From positions 124,001 through 188,000 of the forward strand of contig JABTUV010000001.1 of assembly GCA_015075175.1 (NCBI GenBank): a stretch of 64,000 bases of DNA, read 5' to 3'. Within the stretch, counting starts at the first letter, position 1, and each line of letters opens with the position of its first letter. The notes under the pieces are model-generated. The model had not been told where the DNA came from, searched no databases, and saw nothing but the letters and a program-made list of their open reading frames with translations. The position numbers and the translations under genes are program-made. This DNA comes from a bacterium. Its GTDB lineage: Bacteria > Hinthialibacterota > Hinthialibacteria > H5-UNCL2. Shown here in pieces: positions 53,922 to 64,000 of this stretch.

Positions 53922-54258
53922 CCGTGTGTCGGTCCTTGTTGGGGTTACAAAATGCGGGGACGGTACCACGGCTCTCAGGGACGCACAAGCCGCGTATTGC
54001 GTCCTATTTTTATTTGGAGTGCGGCCGCTGGCCGCCGCGAGCGGAGGGTAGGCGCGCCGAGGGTGCGGCAGCAAGCAGCCGCAGTCCAGAGAGGGTGCGG
54101 CAGCAAGCAGCCGCAGTGCAGAGAGGGGCGAGGTAGCGAGCCGGATTGGGTTGAACCGGAGGAGGCACGGTTCTATACTTGCGCCCATCGGTATCAAGAG
54201 ATGGTTCTACAGCCTGAGGTTCGGAGCGAACCCCCTCGCCGAAAGGAGAGTTCCGGCC
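53922..54258. repeat. Gap with GGACTGCGGCTGC-type repeats and a promoter
   Basis: The gap contains GGAGTGCGGCCGCTGGCCGCCG and two direct repeats GCGGCAGCAAGCAGCCGCAG at 54067 and 54096, ending just before the promoter of the pilin-like gene. No gene is visible. Confidence 0.55.
54151..54179 (+). promoter_or_regulatory. Sigma-70-like promoter of the pilin-like gene
   Basis: TTGAAC at 54151-54156, 17-base spacer, TATACT at 54174-54179, followed 80 bases later by the ATG. Confidence 0.5.
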
Positions 54259-54891
54259 ATGCGTCGCTCGGGTTTTACGCTGATCGAACTCTTGATCGTG
54301 GTCGCCATCATCGCCATCCTGGCGGCGATCGCCTTGCCCAATTTCCTGCACGCGCAAATCCGCGCCAAAGTCGCCCAAGGCGTGGCCGAGATGCGGTCGA
54401 TTTGTACCGCTTTGGAGGCCTATCGCGCCGACAACACCGAGTATCCGCCCTTTCTCTCGCAACCGCCCACGGCGGAGTACCATTTCATCCTGCATCCCCT
54501 CACGACTCCCATCGCGTACCTGACCCAGGTCCCCCGGGACCTCTTCGCCAAGGAGTCGTCGGAAGATTATCTGCGGGCCAACGGCAGTTATTTCCGAGGG
54601 GACGGCGTGGACACGCGCGATTACCTTTACACGTACCTGCGCGAGTCGGCATCGACGAGCTATCTCTCGTTCTATCGCCGGTACGGCCGCTGGGTGCTGT
54701 GGGGGCATGGCCCGGACTTGTGCCGGCAGTCGGACCCGGACCTGATCTATGATCCCAGCAACGGGCTGACCAGCTCGGGGGACATCGTGTTCAGCCAGAA
54801 AGAGGGCTACCACCGGACCAGTTCGTCGGCGGTAGCGGGGAACGTGCCGTATCCGCGGGGGCGTTGCGGGCCGGGGACGCCGAATCCCTGA
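54259..54891 (+). CDS. Type IV pilin-like / type II secretion pseudopilin
   Basis: 210 residues from ATG 54259 (AAGGAG RBS). N-terminal MRRSGFTLIELLIVVAIIAILAAIALPNFLHAQ is a prepilin peptidase site (G|FTLIE) and the conserved helix. After AQGVAEMRSICTALEAYRADNTEYPPF the globular part is family-typical of pseudopilins in this kind of genome, with LTQVPRDLF. No H-x9-DG sequence is present. It may be a fibre subunit or GspG-like pseudopilin. The pilT-like gene is 15 kb away. Confidence 0.82.
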   Translation: MRRSGFTLIELLIVVAIIAILAAIALPNFLHAQIRAKVAQGVAEMRSICTALEAYRADNTEYPPFLSQPPTAEYHFILHPLTTPIAYLTQVPRDLFAKESSEDYLRANGSYFRGDGVDTRDYLYTYLRESASTSYLSFYRRYGRWVLWGHGPDLCRQSDPDLIYDPSNGLTSSGDIVFSQKEGYHRTSSSAVAGNVPYPRGRCGPGTPNP

Positions 54892-54896
54892 GTGGG

Positions 54897-56223
54897 CTAG
54901 CCGGCGCGCGCCCGGCTACGGGCGGGAGGCTTGCGGGCGTAGAGCAGGGCCGGAGGGCGCGGGCGGGGGCTGCGGTTGCGCCAGTGGGGCATCCATTCCG
55001 ACAGGTCGAACGGTCCCTTCACGTCCAGGCCCGCCCGCTGCAAGGCCGCCAATACGCGCACCATGCCCTGCTCGGTGACTCCGCCGCAGCTGAGAAAGAG
55101 GTGGCCGCCGTGCTCGGTGACGCGCGACAACTCTGCGCAGACGACCTCCAGCGGATCGGGGCCGAGGCGCTCCAGGTCGGGCGTGAAGGGGGGACGGCGG
55201 GGGAAGAAGCGCACGTCGGAGTCTTGGCCGGCGGGATCGGCGCGGAAGCCGTCGGCCCATAGCGAGGGCAGGGCCAGCGGCGAGACGCGGGTCAAGTGGG
55301 AGAGGTCCAGGTAGACGAGGGCGCCGTGCCGGTCGGGCCAATCGGAGAGGTCGAGGCCGGGCTGGCGGCGCAGGACCAGTTGCGCGCGCCCGGCGTGCTG
55401 CGACCAATGCGGGGCGAGTCGATGGAGGCGGCGCGCCAGGCGGCGCACGTGCCGGCCAAAGCTTTGCACCACGTTATACTCGACCCGCAGCGGCGGCTCG
55501 GCGACTCCGGCGGTCGGGGGATAGAGCTCCAGGAACATGGAGGTGAAGGCCAGAAAGAAGAGATCGCGCAGGCGCCCCTCGCGGGATTCGTTGATGGCCC
55601 GGAGCAGCGCGGCCAAGGCCAAGAGCGCGCGCGGCGAGTGCCGCGGGGGAAGGGAGGCCCCGCGCTCCGCGTGGCGTCGATAGAGGGGCGGCGTCCACAG
55701 GTTCTCCTGGTCGGCGATGCGCATCCAGAGGCCGGAGAGTCGTTGGAAGAGGAGCGTCTGGCGTTCGTCGCACGACGCGAAGGGTTCCACGTCGCCATGG
55801 GCGGGACAGGACAGGCGGGCCGCTTCAGGTCGGCCGTCGCGATAGAGCAGCGCCTCCAGTTCCGCTTCCGCTCCGCAGACAGGGCAGCGCGCGCGGTAAA
55901 ATGGGCGGGTGCGCGGGCGAAGGCGCTCGACCACCGTCTCGCCGGCGGCCAGAGTCGTTCGATTGGGTTCTCCAGCACGCGGCGGGTGAGAAAATGCGCC
56001 AGCGGCTGCTCGATCAGCGCCCCGGAAGGCCGGCCTTCCAAACCGCGGCCAACGACTCGAGGGCATAATCTGAATAGGGAAAGAGGGCGCGGCCGGCTTC
56101 GGGCGTGGGCAGGCATAAGCGCACTAGCGGACGCACGCGTTCCGCTCCCGCGCTCGGCCGTCCCAGCTCGGCCAGCGGTAGATCGGTAGGGACGAGGTTG
56201 GCCGACGGCGGCATTCCAGGCAT
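54897..56223 (-). CDS. Zinc-ribbon protein of unknown function (frameshifted)
   Basis: About 440 residues. A zinc ribbon CPVCGAEAELEALLYRDGRP...LSCPAHGD (CxxC...C) is followed by ENLWTPPLYRRHAE, LRDLFFLAFTSMFLELYPPTAGV, VEYNVVQSFGRHVRRLARRL, LVYLDLSHLTRVSPLALPSLWADGFRADPAGQDSDVRFF, and HLFLSCGGVTEQGMVRVL. The last block has the feel of a Rossmann DNA-methylase fold, but no DPPY-like motif is seen. The N-terminus (LPLAELGRPSAGAERVRPLVRL) is in another frame. Not assigned to a family with confidence. Confidence 0.55.
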
Positions 56224-56272
56224 CAATCATCCGTAGGGTGGGTTCCACCCACCAACCGTAGGTGGTTTCCAC
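56224..56272. repeat. GTAGGGTGGGTTCCACCC repeat
   Basis: GTAGGGTGGGTTCCACCCACC at 56232 onward with a partner GTAGGTGG at 56260, upstream of the zinc-ribbon gene. Confidence 0.55.
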
Positions 56273-56384
56273 AATCATCGCCGGCAGGGACCTTCGATCC
56301 TCTGGCGTGCTCAGGACTCAGGGGAGCTGCCGGCGGTACGGTTACGCCAGCTCTTCTGCAACCGGTAGATGCCCCAGAGTCCGA

Positions 56385-56629
56385 TCATCCGAGCTTGCAG
56401 CCCACCACGAATCCCACCAGCGGGTGCGCGACCGACAGGACGATCAGGCCGTACAGCGCCAGAAGCAGCGTGGTTCCCGACACGATCAAGGCCGAGCGCG
56501 CGCCCAGCGGCGTGAAATTGAGCAGAAGGATGAACGCGAAGACCGCGGAACAGCCGCAGGTCGCGCAGGTGGGACTCTGTAGAGCGGTTGGCCGGTCGGC
56601 CAGGGCCAACGCGAAGCCTCCCAGGACAT
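56385..56629 (-). CDS. Small membrane protein (frameshifted near its start)
   Basis: About 80 residues. The frame LGGFALALADRPTALQSPTCATCGCSAVFAFILLLNFTPL and SALIVSGTTLLLALYGLIVLSVAHPLVGFVVGCKLG has two or three hydrophobic helices and a CATCGC cysteine cluster. The likely ATG at 56629 (GGGGGG upstream) is one base out of frame. Just past the TGA a further in-frame run (MIGLWGIYRLQKSWRNR) suggests the C-terminus may also extend through a shift. Unknown function. Confidence 0.45.
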
Positions 56630-57173
56630 TCGTGGTTCCCCCCGATCGTGCAAGACGTTGAGGAGGTTCAATGCAACGCTTGTGCCAAACCCGCGGGCAG
56701 GCCGGTCGCGACGACTATCTCCTTGCGGTTGGCGCAGTTAAACATAGTTACGGGAATCACGATCGCGTGGTGTGGCGGTTTTTCCGGCAGCAACGTAAAA
56801 TATCTTTACCAAATGTAACTTCTATGCTCAGAAGAAATGGGACCTAAGGGACGGATGGGACCCAGGGACGGCACCGGCGAAAGAGAAACGCTTGACAGGA
56901 AAATTTCCGCTTGACATGGGTTTGGAATCGGGTATGGTTAAGAGTTAAGTTGACCCGCAGCCTCGGTAGGGATGTGCTTCGCGCGGGTCGTGGGTTGTCG
57001 GATGAATTGTGGTTGGAAACTCGGGAGGAACATCGGCTTTGCTTATGTTTTCATTCCGCTTCCGTCTTTCCAAGGTAGTAATCCCCGGGGCAGGAGTCTA
57101 TCCCGGGGCGGGCGATAAGAGGTTGGCAAGTCAAGGTTCGCATTCCTTTAACAGTCATACGTAGGAGGTTGTA
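56630..57173. other. Long leader/intergenic region before the beta-helix gene
   Basis: 544 bases. Contains a nonamer repeat (56840-56872), two TTGACA boxes, a -10 at 56933, and a CCCCGGG-N12-CCCGGGG hairpin at 57083-57108. A 38-codon ORF lies at 57002-57118, but it is unsupported beyond length. No known riboswitch was recognised. Confidence 0.45.
56911..56938 (+). promoter_or_regulatory. Promoter for the giant beta-helix gene
   Basis: TTGACA at 56911-56916, 16-base spacer, TATGGT at 56933-56938. A second TTGACA lies 19 bases upstream at 56892-56897. Confidence 0.45.
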
Positions 57174-60100
57174 ATGTCCAGGTTACTTCGTCTCGCGCTT
57201 TATGGGGTTTTGGTGGTAGCGCTGGCGGGACCGGCGATGGCGGCGACGTATTACGTCAGTCCCACCGGCAACAACGCCAACCCCGGAACGGCGGCGCTGC
57301 CGTTCCAGACGATCCAGCACGGCCTGACGCAACTGGCGGCGCCGGGCGACGTGCTCAACATCGGCGCCGGCACGTACATCGGGAGCGGCACCATCACCAT
57401 TGCGGTGAGCGGGGCGGCGGGCAACCCGATCATCGTGCAGGCCTCGGACGCGGCCCGGCCGGTGCTGCAGAACATGGCCTTTCTGACCACGGGCAGCTAC
57501 CTGACTTTCAACAGCCTGATCTTCGACGGGTCGCTGGTGCAGGAGTCGGCCTTCGACCTGACCCGTCCAGGAACCAACATCGTCATCAACGGCTGCGACT
57601 TCATGCGCATCGTCGAAAACCCGCTGGTGAACTCGATCAACCTCTCCAACTCGGGCGACGACGTTGCGGACGACTCGCCGGTGCGCATCTGGGGCGCCTC
57701 CAGCGTCACCATCAACGACTGCGACTTTTACGCCTACAATTCGCCCGGCGATTATTACTGCATTCAGGTGGTCAACGCCTCGGGGAACCTTTTGGACGCG
57801 ACCGGCATGGACCTCAACGTCCTGTCGGACCTGACGATCACCAACTGCAATAACTTCGGCCGCAGTTACTTCGTGGGCGTGCGCCGTCCGATGGAGAACA
57901 TCGTAATTGAGAACTGCGAGTCGAACGGCTCGGAAGCGTTCTTTTACGCGCGCGAGGCCAACCGCATCGGCAGTCGCATTCGCCAGACTTTGTCGGGCGG
58001 GGGCGCCGCGCCGGGCTATCCCGGAACCACGCTGCGCAACATTACCATCCGCGACTGCAGCATGACCTGCAACCGTGCGGTCGTGATTGACGATGCGTCG
58101 GCGGCGACCTCGGGCAAGGCCGGCAATTACACGTTGCAGAACCTGACCGTCAACGTGACCACGCAGACCACCAGCGGCAGCTCGATCTGCATCCAGTTCG
58201 ACCACGACACGGAGGGCGGGCTGACCCCCAGCAACAACGGTTGGATGGGCGATTACGAGAACCTGACGCTGAGGAACATCACGATCAACGACCCGGCGGG
58301 CGGGCGGGAGTTCAATACCGGCGTGTTCTTCGGCAACGGCAGCAACAACGCCGGTTATTTCGCCAACGTGGTGATTCAGAACTGCTCCTGGGACGTCCTG
58401 GACAACGCCATCCGCACCCACGGCTTCGGCGGGCGGAACATCCTGATCGGCGGTTCGGCGGGTACCGGTAACAGCCTCAAGACCCGCACCACCGACGGCA
58501 TCCAGACCAACTTCCATACCACGATCGCCGGCAGCCGCATCGTGGACATGACGGTGTCGTACAACAACTTCAACGTCAACCGCATCGGCCTGTACCTGTA
58601 CGGCGGCAACCTGGCGACCGGCATCAAGGCGGGCTTCCAGAATTTCTGGCTGACCAACAACACGATTTTCGCCAACACGCACTCGGGGCTCCTGATCGCC
58701 AACGGGGCCAGTGCGCACGCGGTGATGCGCAACATGGTGGTCAGCGGCAACGTGATCGACAGCAGCGACAACAACGGCTCGGGCTACCCGCTCTGGCTGT
58801 GGTCGACGCACACGGACGCGGACAACATGAGCCGCGACTGGGTCATCACCGGTAACACGGTGCGCAACAACACGACCAACGGATGGGGGACGATCCGCAC
58901 GGACGGCGCCGGTTTCGGCGGCAAGTTTGACATCACCAACAACACGCTGCAGTGCGGCTGGTTCGGGATCGTGCTGGTAGGCGGCGCGGGCGCGGGCCTG
59001 GGGCACAACAACCTGACCATCTCCGGCAACACGCTGTACAACGGGTATATCCCGCCCGGTTTCACGGCGGCCCAGGTCAACCTGCCCTACGGCGGGGTGG
59101 ACTTCGCGGCGACCAAGATCATCAACGCCACGGTCGTCAACAATACGATGATCAACCTGCGGCCGGTGCGGCGGGAGGAAGGCGACCGCGACCGCAACGC
59201 GCCCATCGCCTATGAGCAGGGCACGTCGCACAGCATCAACAACCTCCTGCAGAACGTGGTCTACAACAACAACACGGCCATCGGCTTGTGGAGCAACGCG
59301 CTGCAGATGGACACCGGGTACGTGCAGAACTGCACGGTCGAGAACATCATCTTCCCGCTGGCCACGCTGCACGGGCGGCTGGCGCGCATCAGCAACGTCA
59401 GCCTGAACGGGCTGACCGTGCGCAACATCGACCACAAGAACTCGGTGTTCGACCAGGACGCCATCTGGTTCCTGAACACCATCGGGTCGGGTCCGGTGGT
59501 TCTGAGCAACCTGATCCTGAACTGCGACGACCAGCCGGATCACGACTGGGCGGGCATCTGGGGGACCAACGACAACGCGGGCACGCAGGACAACGTGACC
59601 ATCAAGAACCTGGTGATCAAGAATCCGGGCGGGCCGGGCATCCTGTTGACCAACCGCAAGACCAACGTGCGCATCGAGGAGTGCCTGATCATCAACGCGG
59701 GCGCCAAGTCGCAGACGGGGCCGGCGGGCAACTCGGGCTGGGGCATCCAGGTTGAGGGACCGGGCAACAGCAACTACACCATCGTCAACAACGCGATCAT
59801 CAACGCTTCGGCGGGCATCAAGCTGGAGGCCTCCTTCAGCGTGATTTCCGGCAACGTGATCGGCCTGCGCAGCGACACGAACCAGAGCGGCATCGTGGTG
59901 GGCGGGCAGGGCAACACGGAAGTCACCGTGCGGCGCAACGGCGTGGCGGGTCCGGGCGTGGCGCCTGGCGGCATCACCGACGGCACGGGCCTGGTCATCC
60001 TGGGCGGGTTCGGCGTGATTTCCAGCTCGATCTCGAACAACACCTTCGCCGGCTTCGCCAACGGCTGCGTGGTGCAGGACGGGACGGGCGTGAAACTCTG

Positions 60101-63100
60101 GAACAACGCCTTCGACAAGCTCTCGGGCACGGGCCTGCGGGTGACGGCCGGTTCGGCCGGCACGGTCGCCAACTTCAACGCCTACAGCGGGGCGGCGACG
60201 ACCTATTCGGGCATCGCGGCGGGGGCCAACGACGTGGTCTCGGGTAATCTGCGACTGGCGTCGTATGATCCGACTACCATGAACTTCCTCCTGCCCATGT
60301 CCAGTCCGCCCAGCCCGCTGATCAACGCGGGTTCGGGCGACGGCGGGTCCACGCCGGACGGCACGACCGACATCGGCTACCGCGAGGGCGGCTCCATCGG
60401 GCCGACCGCGCCGGCGGGCTTCTCCGCGCCTTACTGCTTCCTGGATGCGGTCGCCGGCAACGACGCCAACGACGGCTTGACCGTCCCGACGGCGGTCCAG
60501 ACGTGGGCGGTCGCGCTGACCAAGGTTCCCGGCGGCGGCACCATCTATGTGGTCTCGACTACGCCGGGCGGCGTGTATCCCGCGGGCGTGGTGACGATTA
60601 CCAACGTGGCCAGCCAGGCCACGCCGCTGGTGATCCGTCCCGCGACGGGCGCGACCCCCGTCGTCAAGGAGCGCTTTGACCTGTGGGGTACGAGCCACGT
60701 CATCTTCGACGGGCTGACCTTTGACGCGGCCGCCCGGCACCGCTTCAACATCCTGTCGGGCACGGGCAGTTCCGACCTGACGGTACGCAATTGTATCTTC
60801 GACAACGCTCTGGGCGGCGTGGTCCGGACGCCGGGTGGGACGCTGGATCCGCCTATCCATCGCTGGACGTACCGGCCGGGCGTGATCTGAACATGAACAT
60901 CGCGCTCTTCGCCACGCCCAACACGGTCATCGAGAACTGCACGTTCCGGCGCAACAATGTGCTGTACGGGCAGGGTACGGGCAGCCACTACTCGATCGGA
61001 CTGGAGTGGTGGAACCAGACGCTTGGCCTGGAGGGCGCGTTCGCCGATCCCAACGTGGGCGTGACGGACGTGCTGCACGGCCTGCGGGTGCTGAGCTGCA
61101 ACTTTGACCCGACGGGCGCTACGGTCGCCGGCGGCTACGGCGTGGTAGCGCGGCGCGGGATCAATGATTACATCATTGACAATTGCCAGATCACGGAGAC
61201 GGCCAACCCGCTCATGTACATGCGGACGGCCAACAGCGCGACGGTCCCGCGGGCGGGCGGCTTCGGCCCCTGGACCAACCTGCAGATCACCAACTGCAAG
61301 GCCGACAGCTCGGCGGGGTACAACACCCTGGCGCGCATCGAACTGTGCCAGTTGAAGGACGTGTTGATCGCCGACTGCACCGGCAACGCGCGCGGCAACG
61401 CGGGCACGGACTGCCCGCTGTACTTCACCGCGACCGGCTTTGAGAACGACTCGCGCATCACCAATTGCGTGATTCGGGACTGCTCGTTCTCCGGCAACGA
61501 CTATTGCATGATCGTGGACGAGCAGCTCTTCACCAACTTCCTGATGGAGAACTGCAACTTCCACAGCTGGGGCCATCCCACGGGCGGGGGTTCGGTGTGG
61601 TACTGGACGTACTCGTTCCAGTCGGGCAACCAGGCGTATGCGGCGTACAATCCGTATGCGTGGCAGAACGTGACGTGGCGCAATTGCGACTTCCGGGTGA
61701 CGGCCAGGAAGGAGCGTCGCGTCATCAACATGCAGGAGTACAGCCCGAACATCAGGAACTCGACGTTCGAGAACCTGAATATTGACGGGACGAACGCGCG
61801 CGAGTCCACCAACACGATCGGCGCGGCGTGGTTCAAGCGTCGCGGGGCGCTCATCAACGTGACGTTCAGGAACATCACGCTCAAGTCCAACGTCGTCTTG
61901 GGCAACAACACCAACAGCACCGCCGACCCGGCGACGGGTTGGAACACCGGCCGCGGCATCTTCATGACGCAGCTGGGCGAGCTGGTGTTCGCCGAGCAGC
62001 AGCTTGGCTCGATCACCTTCGAGGACTGCAACATGGAGGCCTACTTCGGTTGCCTGGAGTCGGGCGGCGCCAATACCACCAACACGCACGGCGACTTCAC
62101 CCTGAGCAACTGCACCTTCCAGGGCAACTACTACGAAGGCATCTGGGGCAGCGACGGCCTGCGCGCGGGCAACGTGTTGATCGACGACTGCACGTTCATC
62201 TCGCGGCGCTCGCGCCAGGGGATCCTCTGGGGCGGCAACTGGGAGAAGAGCCTGACCGTCCGCAACAGCCGGTTCCTGAGCCTGCCTGATCTGGGTACGG
62301 CCAACGCGGATGCGATGCTGCTGTACTTCCGGTCGGCGAAGGGTCCGATTCTGATCGAGAACAACTTCTTCTACACTCGGACTTACGCGGGCTTTGCGCT
62401 GTCCAATCACTCGGGTTATATCCCGTCCACGTTCTACGGACCGCTGGTCATTCAGAACAACGAGTTCAACTCGAACGGGTACGGCATCTACACGGGCATT
62501 TCGGCGAAGAACGTAACCATCCGCAATACGGACCTGTCCAAGTACGGGTCGCCGGGCGCCTTGGGCGACAGCCAGCATCAGGGTGACGGCGGCATCCTGG
62601 TCTTCAACGGCACGGGCGCGTCGGATCAGGTGTACAACCGCGGGGCGCTGTTGATCGAGGACTGCACGATCTGGGCGAAGAACTGGACCAGCGGCAACGC
62701 GCACGCCATCCGGGTGTTGCGGGGTCCGTGGACCAGCATCACGGTGCAGCGGTGCAACCTGGAGGCCTTCGAGCGGTCGTGCTTCACGTTCCGCGAGGGC
62801 TACCAGTTGCCGATTCCCAACATCACCATCAAGGACAGCGTGCTCAACCAGCCGGACGCCGGCGTAACGGGCGACTGGGGCGCCATCGAGGTGTCCGGGA
62901 ACCCGAACGTGGCGGCCGGGCTGTACTCGCGGGTCACCAACCTGAATGTGGAGAACAGCACCGTCAATGCGGATGAGTACGGCGTGGCGCTGTTCACCAA
63001 CTCGTACATCGGCTCGCTGAACATCACGGGCAGCGTGATCAACGCGACCGGCTGGGGCGTCTATGTCACCAACGGAACGATGGAGAACATCAACATGAAC

Positions 63101-64000
63101 CTGAGCTCGATCGTGGCTCAGGATCGGGGCATGTTCATCACCAATCGGGTACCGTTGGGCGGCATGATCCAGAACTCGGTCATCAGCGCGTCCAACGGGG
63201 CGGGCATCCGCCTGGTGGGCGGCGGCGTGAACGGGCTGACCATCAAGGACAGCGTGCTGTCCACGTTGGGAACCGACTTCGCCGACGGGGCGGACGCGGT
63301 GTTCGTGGTCGAGGGCAACAGCACCAGCCCGACGGCGCCGGTAGTGGTGCAGAACCTGACCATCGACAACAACGTGATGACGGGCGGGACCTCGGCGGTG
63401 GCCATCCAGCCCGCCAACTACGGGGTCACGGGCGCCAGTTCGGCGTTGTTGGCGGCCAACAACCTGCAGGTGTCCAACGTGGACATCACCAACAACGTGA
63501 TGGCGTTCAACGGGGTGTTCGGCGTGGCGATCATCAACGCCACTGCGCGGCGGCGGCGTGGACGTGTCGGGCAACGCGATTTACAATCACGGGTCCGGCC
63601 TGGTCTATGCGGCGACGCCGCATGACACGTCGCTGTTCCCGAATCCGGGACCGGCCATCGCGATGAGCGGCGGCCTGAACGGAGTCACCATTACGGGCAA
63701 CCAGATCGACGGCGCGGGGACCGGCTCGGGTATCGTCCTGGGCACGCTGCCGGCCGGTCCGGGCGCGATGCTGACCAACGTGACGGTGACGGGCAACATC
63801 ATCGCCAACACGGTCGGCAACACCGGCATCGGGGCGGGCGCGGGCGCGGAGATCCTGGCGGCCACCAACTGCGTGCACGGCTACAATGACGAGGGCGCAG
63901 GCCTCCAAGCCGCGGGCGACAACAGCGTGATGCGCAGCAACACCGTCATCAACTTCGCTACCGGCGCGTCGGTGACGGGCGACAACAACGACGTGTACAG
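57174..64000 (+). CDS. Giant secreted parallel beta-helix protein, two-module (3' end outside window; frameshifted)
   Basis: ATG 57174 (AGGAGG RBS) with signal peptide RLALYGVLVVALAGPAMA. At least 2275 residues are visible. Module 1 opens ATYYVSPTGNNANPGTAALPFQTIQHGLTQLAAPGDVLNIGAGTY, a DUF1565/pectate-lyase-like N-terminal signature, then hundreds of Asn-rich turns (NNT, NVTITN). Module 2 opens at about residue 1085 with FLDAVAGNDANDGLTVPTAVQTWAVALTKVPGGGTIYV and continues to the window end. Frame changes near 60885 and 63540. Exported surface or polysaccharide-binding/lyase-like protein; catalytic residues are not assigned. Confidence 0.8.

Noticed and set aside
57002-57118. 38-codon ORF in the leader of the giant gene
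   Set aside because: No convincing RBS, no hydrophobic or motif content; noted only as a leader feature.
57183-60860. 1225-codon open frame antisense to the giant beta-helix gene
   Set aside because: GC-rich, Asn/Gly/Thr-rich coding DNA leaves the opposite strand open. The translated protein is low complexity without domains, and the plus-strand frame has a signal peptide and conserved modules.
60545-63574. 1009-codon antisense frame in the second half of the beta-helix gene
   Set aside because: Same shadow effect; Arg/Val/His-rich sequence without known motifs.

Overview
The window is GC-rich, gene-dense bacterial chromosome. It has many secreted carbohydrate-active or lectin-like proteins (GH29, GH38, DUF1080, DUF4185, BNR, GH123-like), FG-GAP and giant parallel beta-helix surface proteins, a type IV pilin-like protein, a PilT-like ATPase and a GH-rich lifestyle. 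This resembles polysaccharide-degrading lineages such as Sumerlaeota, Hydrogenedentota or Planctomycetota. That placement is an inference from gene content; no rRNA, tRNA or other marker fixes it.

Layout. 1-2.8 kb: a GH123-like protein (cut by the window edge) and an SDR dehydrogenase. 2.8-3.8 kb: small toxin-antitoxin genes (YgiT-like, DUF2442, HicA/HicB). 3.8-12.4 kb, minus strand: a Tat-exported molybdenum hydroxylase operon (MoxR-like AAA+, VWA, 2Fe-2S, Mo and FAD subunits, Cys-rich protein, XdhC, MocA) that recalls cox/pao maturation clusters. 12.6-17.2 kb: two thioredoxin-fold proteins, superoxide dismutase, a TyrRS and an FG-GAP/PKD protein that both lose their 3' ends at one junction near 15.1 kb, and a ferredoxin. 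17.2-26.1 kb: DUF2339 membrane protein, Dph6-like ATPase, a sigma/anti-sigma/periplasmic protein trio and a PIG-L deacetylase fusion. 26.2-32.5 kb: dGTPase, BNR protein, fucosidase, papain-like protease. 32.6-41.4 kb: cysteine-less radical-SAM-like protein, glycosyltransferase, a 32-residue basic protein, SurA-like chaperone, YicC, guanylate kinase, PilT, FtsH and an RlmE remnant. 41.4-54 kb: DUF4185, DUF1080, toroid protein, a 205-residue protein plus MptE/Maf-like protein, GH38 mannosidase, SulP transporter. 54.2-64 kb: pilin-like protein, zinc-ribbon protein, small membrane protein, and a giant two-module beta-helix protein running off the end.

Two features run through the whole window. 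First, intergenic spaces are packed with at least nine families of short palindromic repeats. Several copies begin exactly at, or a few bases after, the stop codon of the preceding gene, and seven genes appear to take their stop codon from a repeat. Second, about eighteen genes carry apparent single-base frameshifts, including housekeeping genes. This is more consistent with indel errors in the assembly than with pseudogenes, so many coordinates below describe reconstructed genes spanning two or three reading frames.
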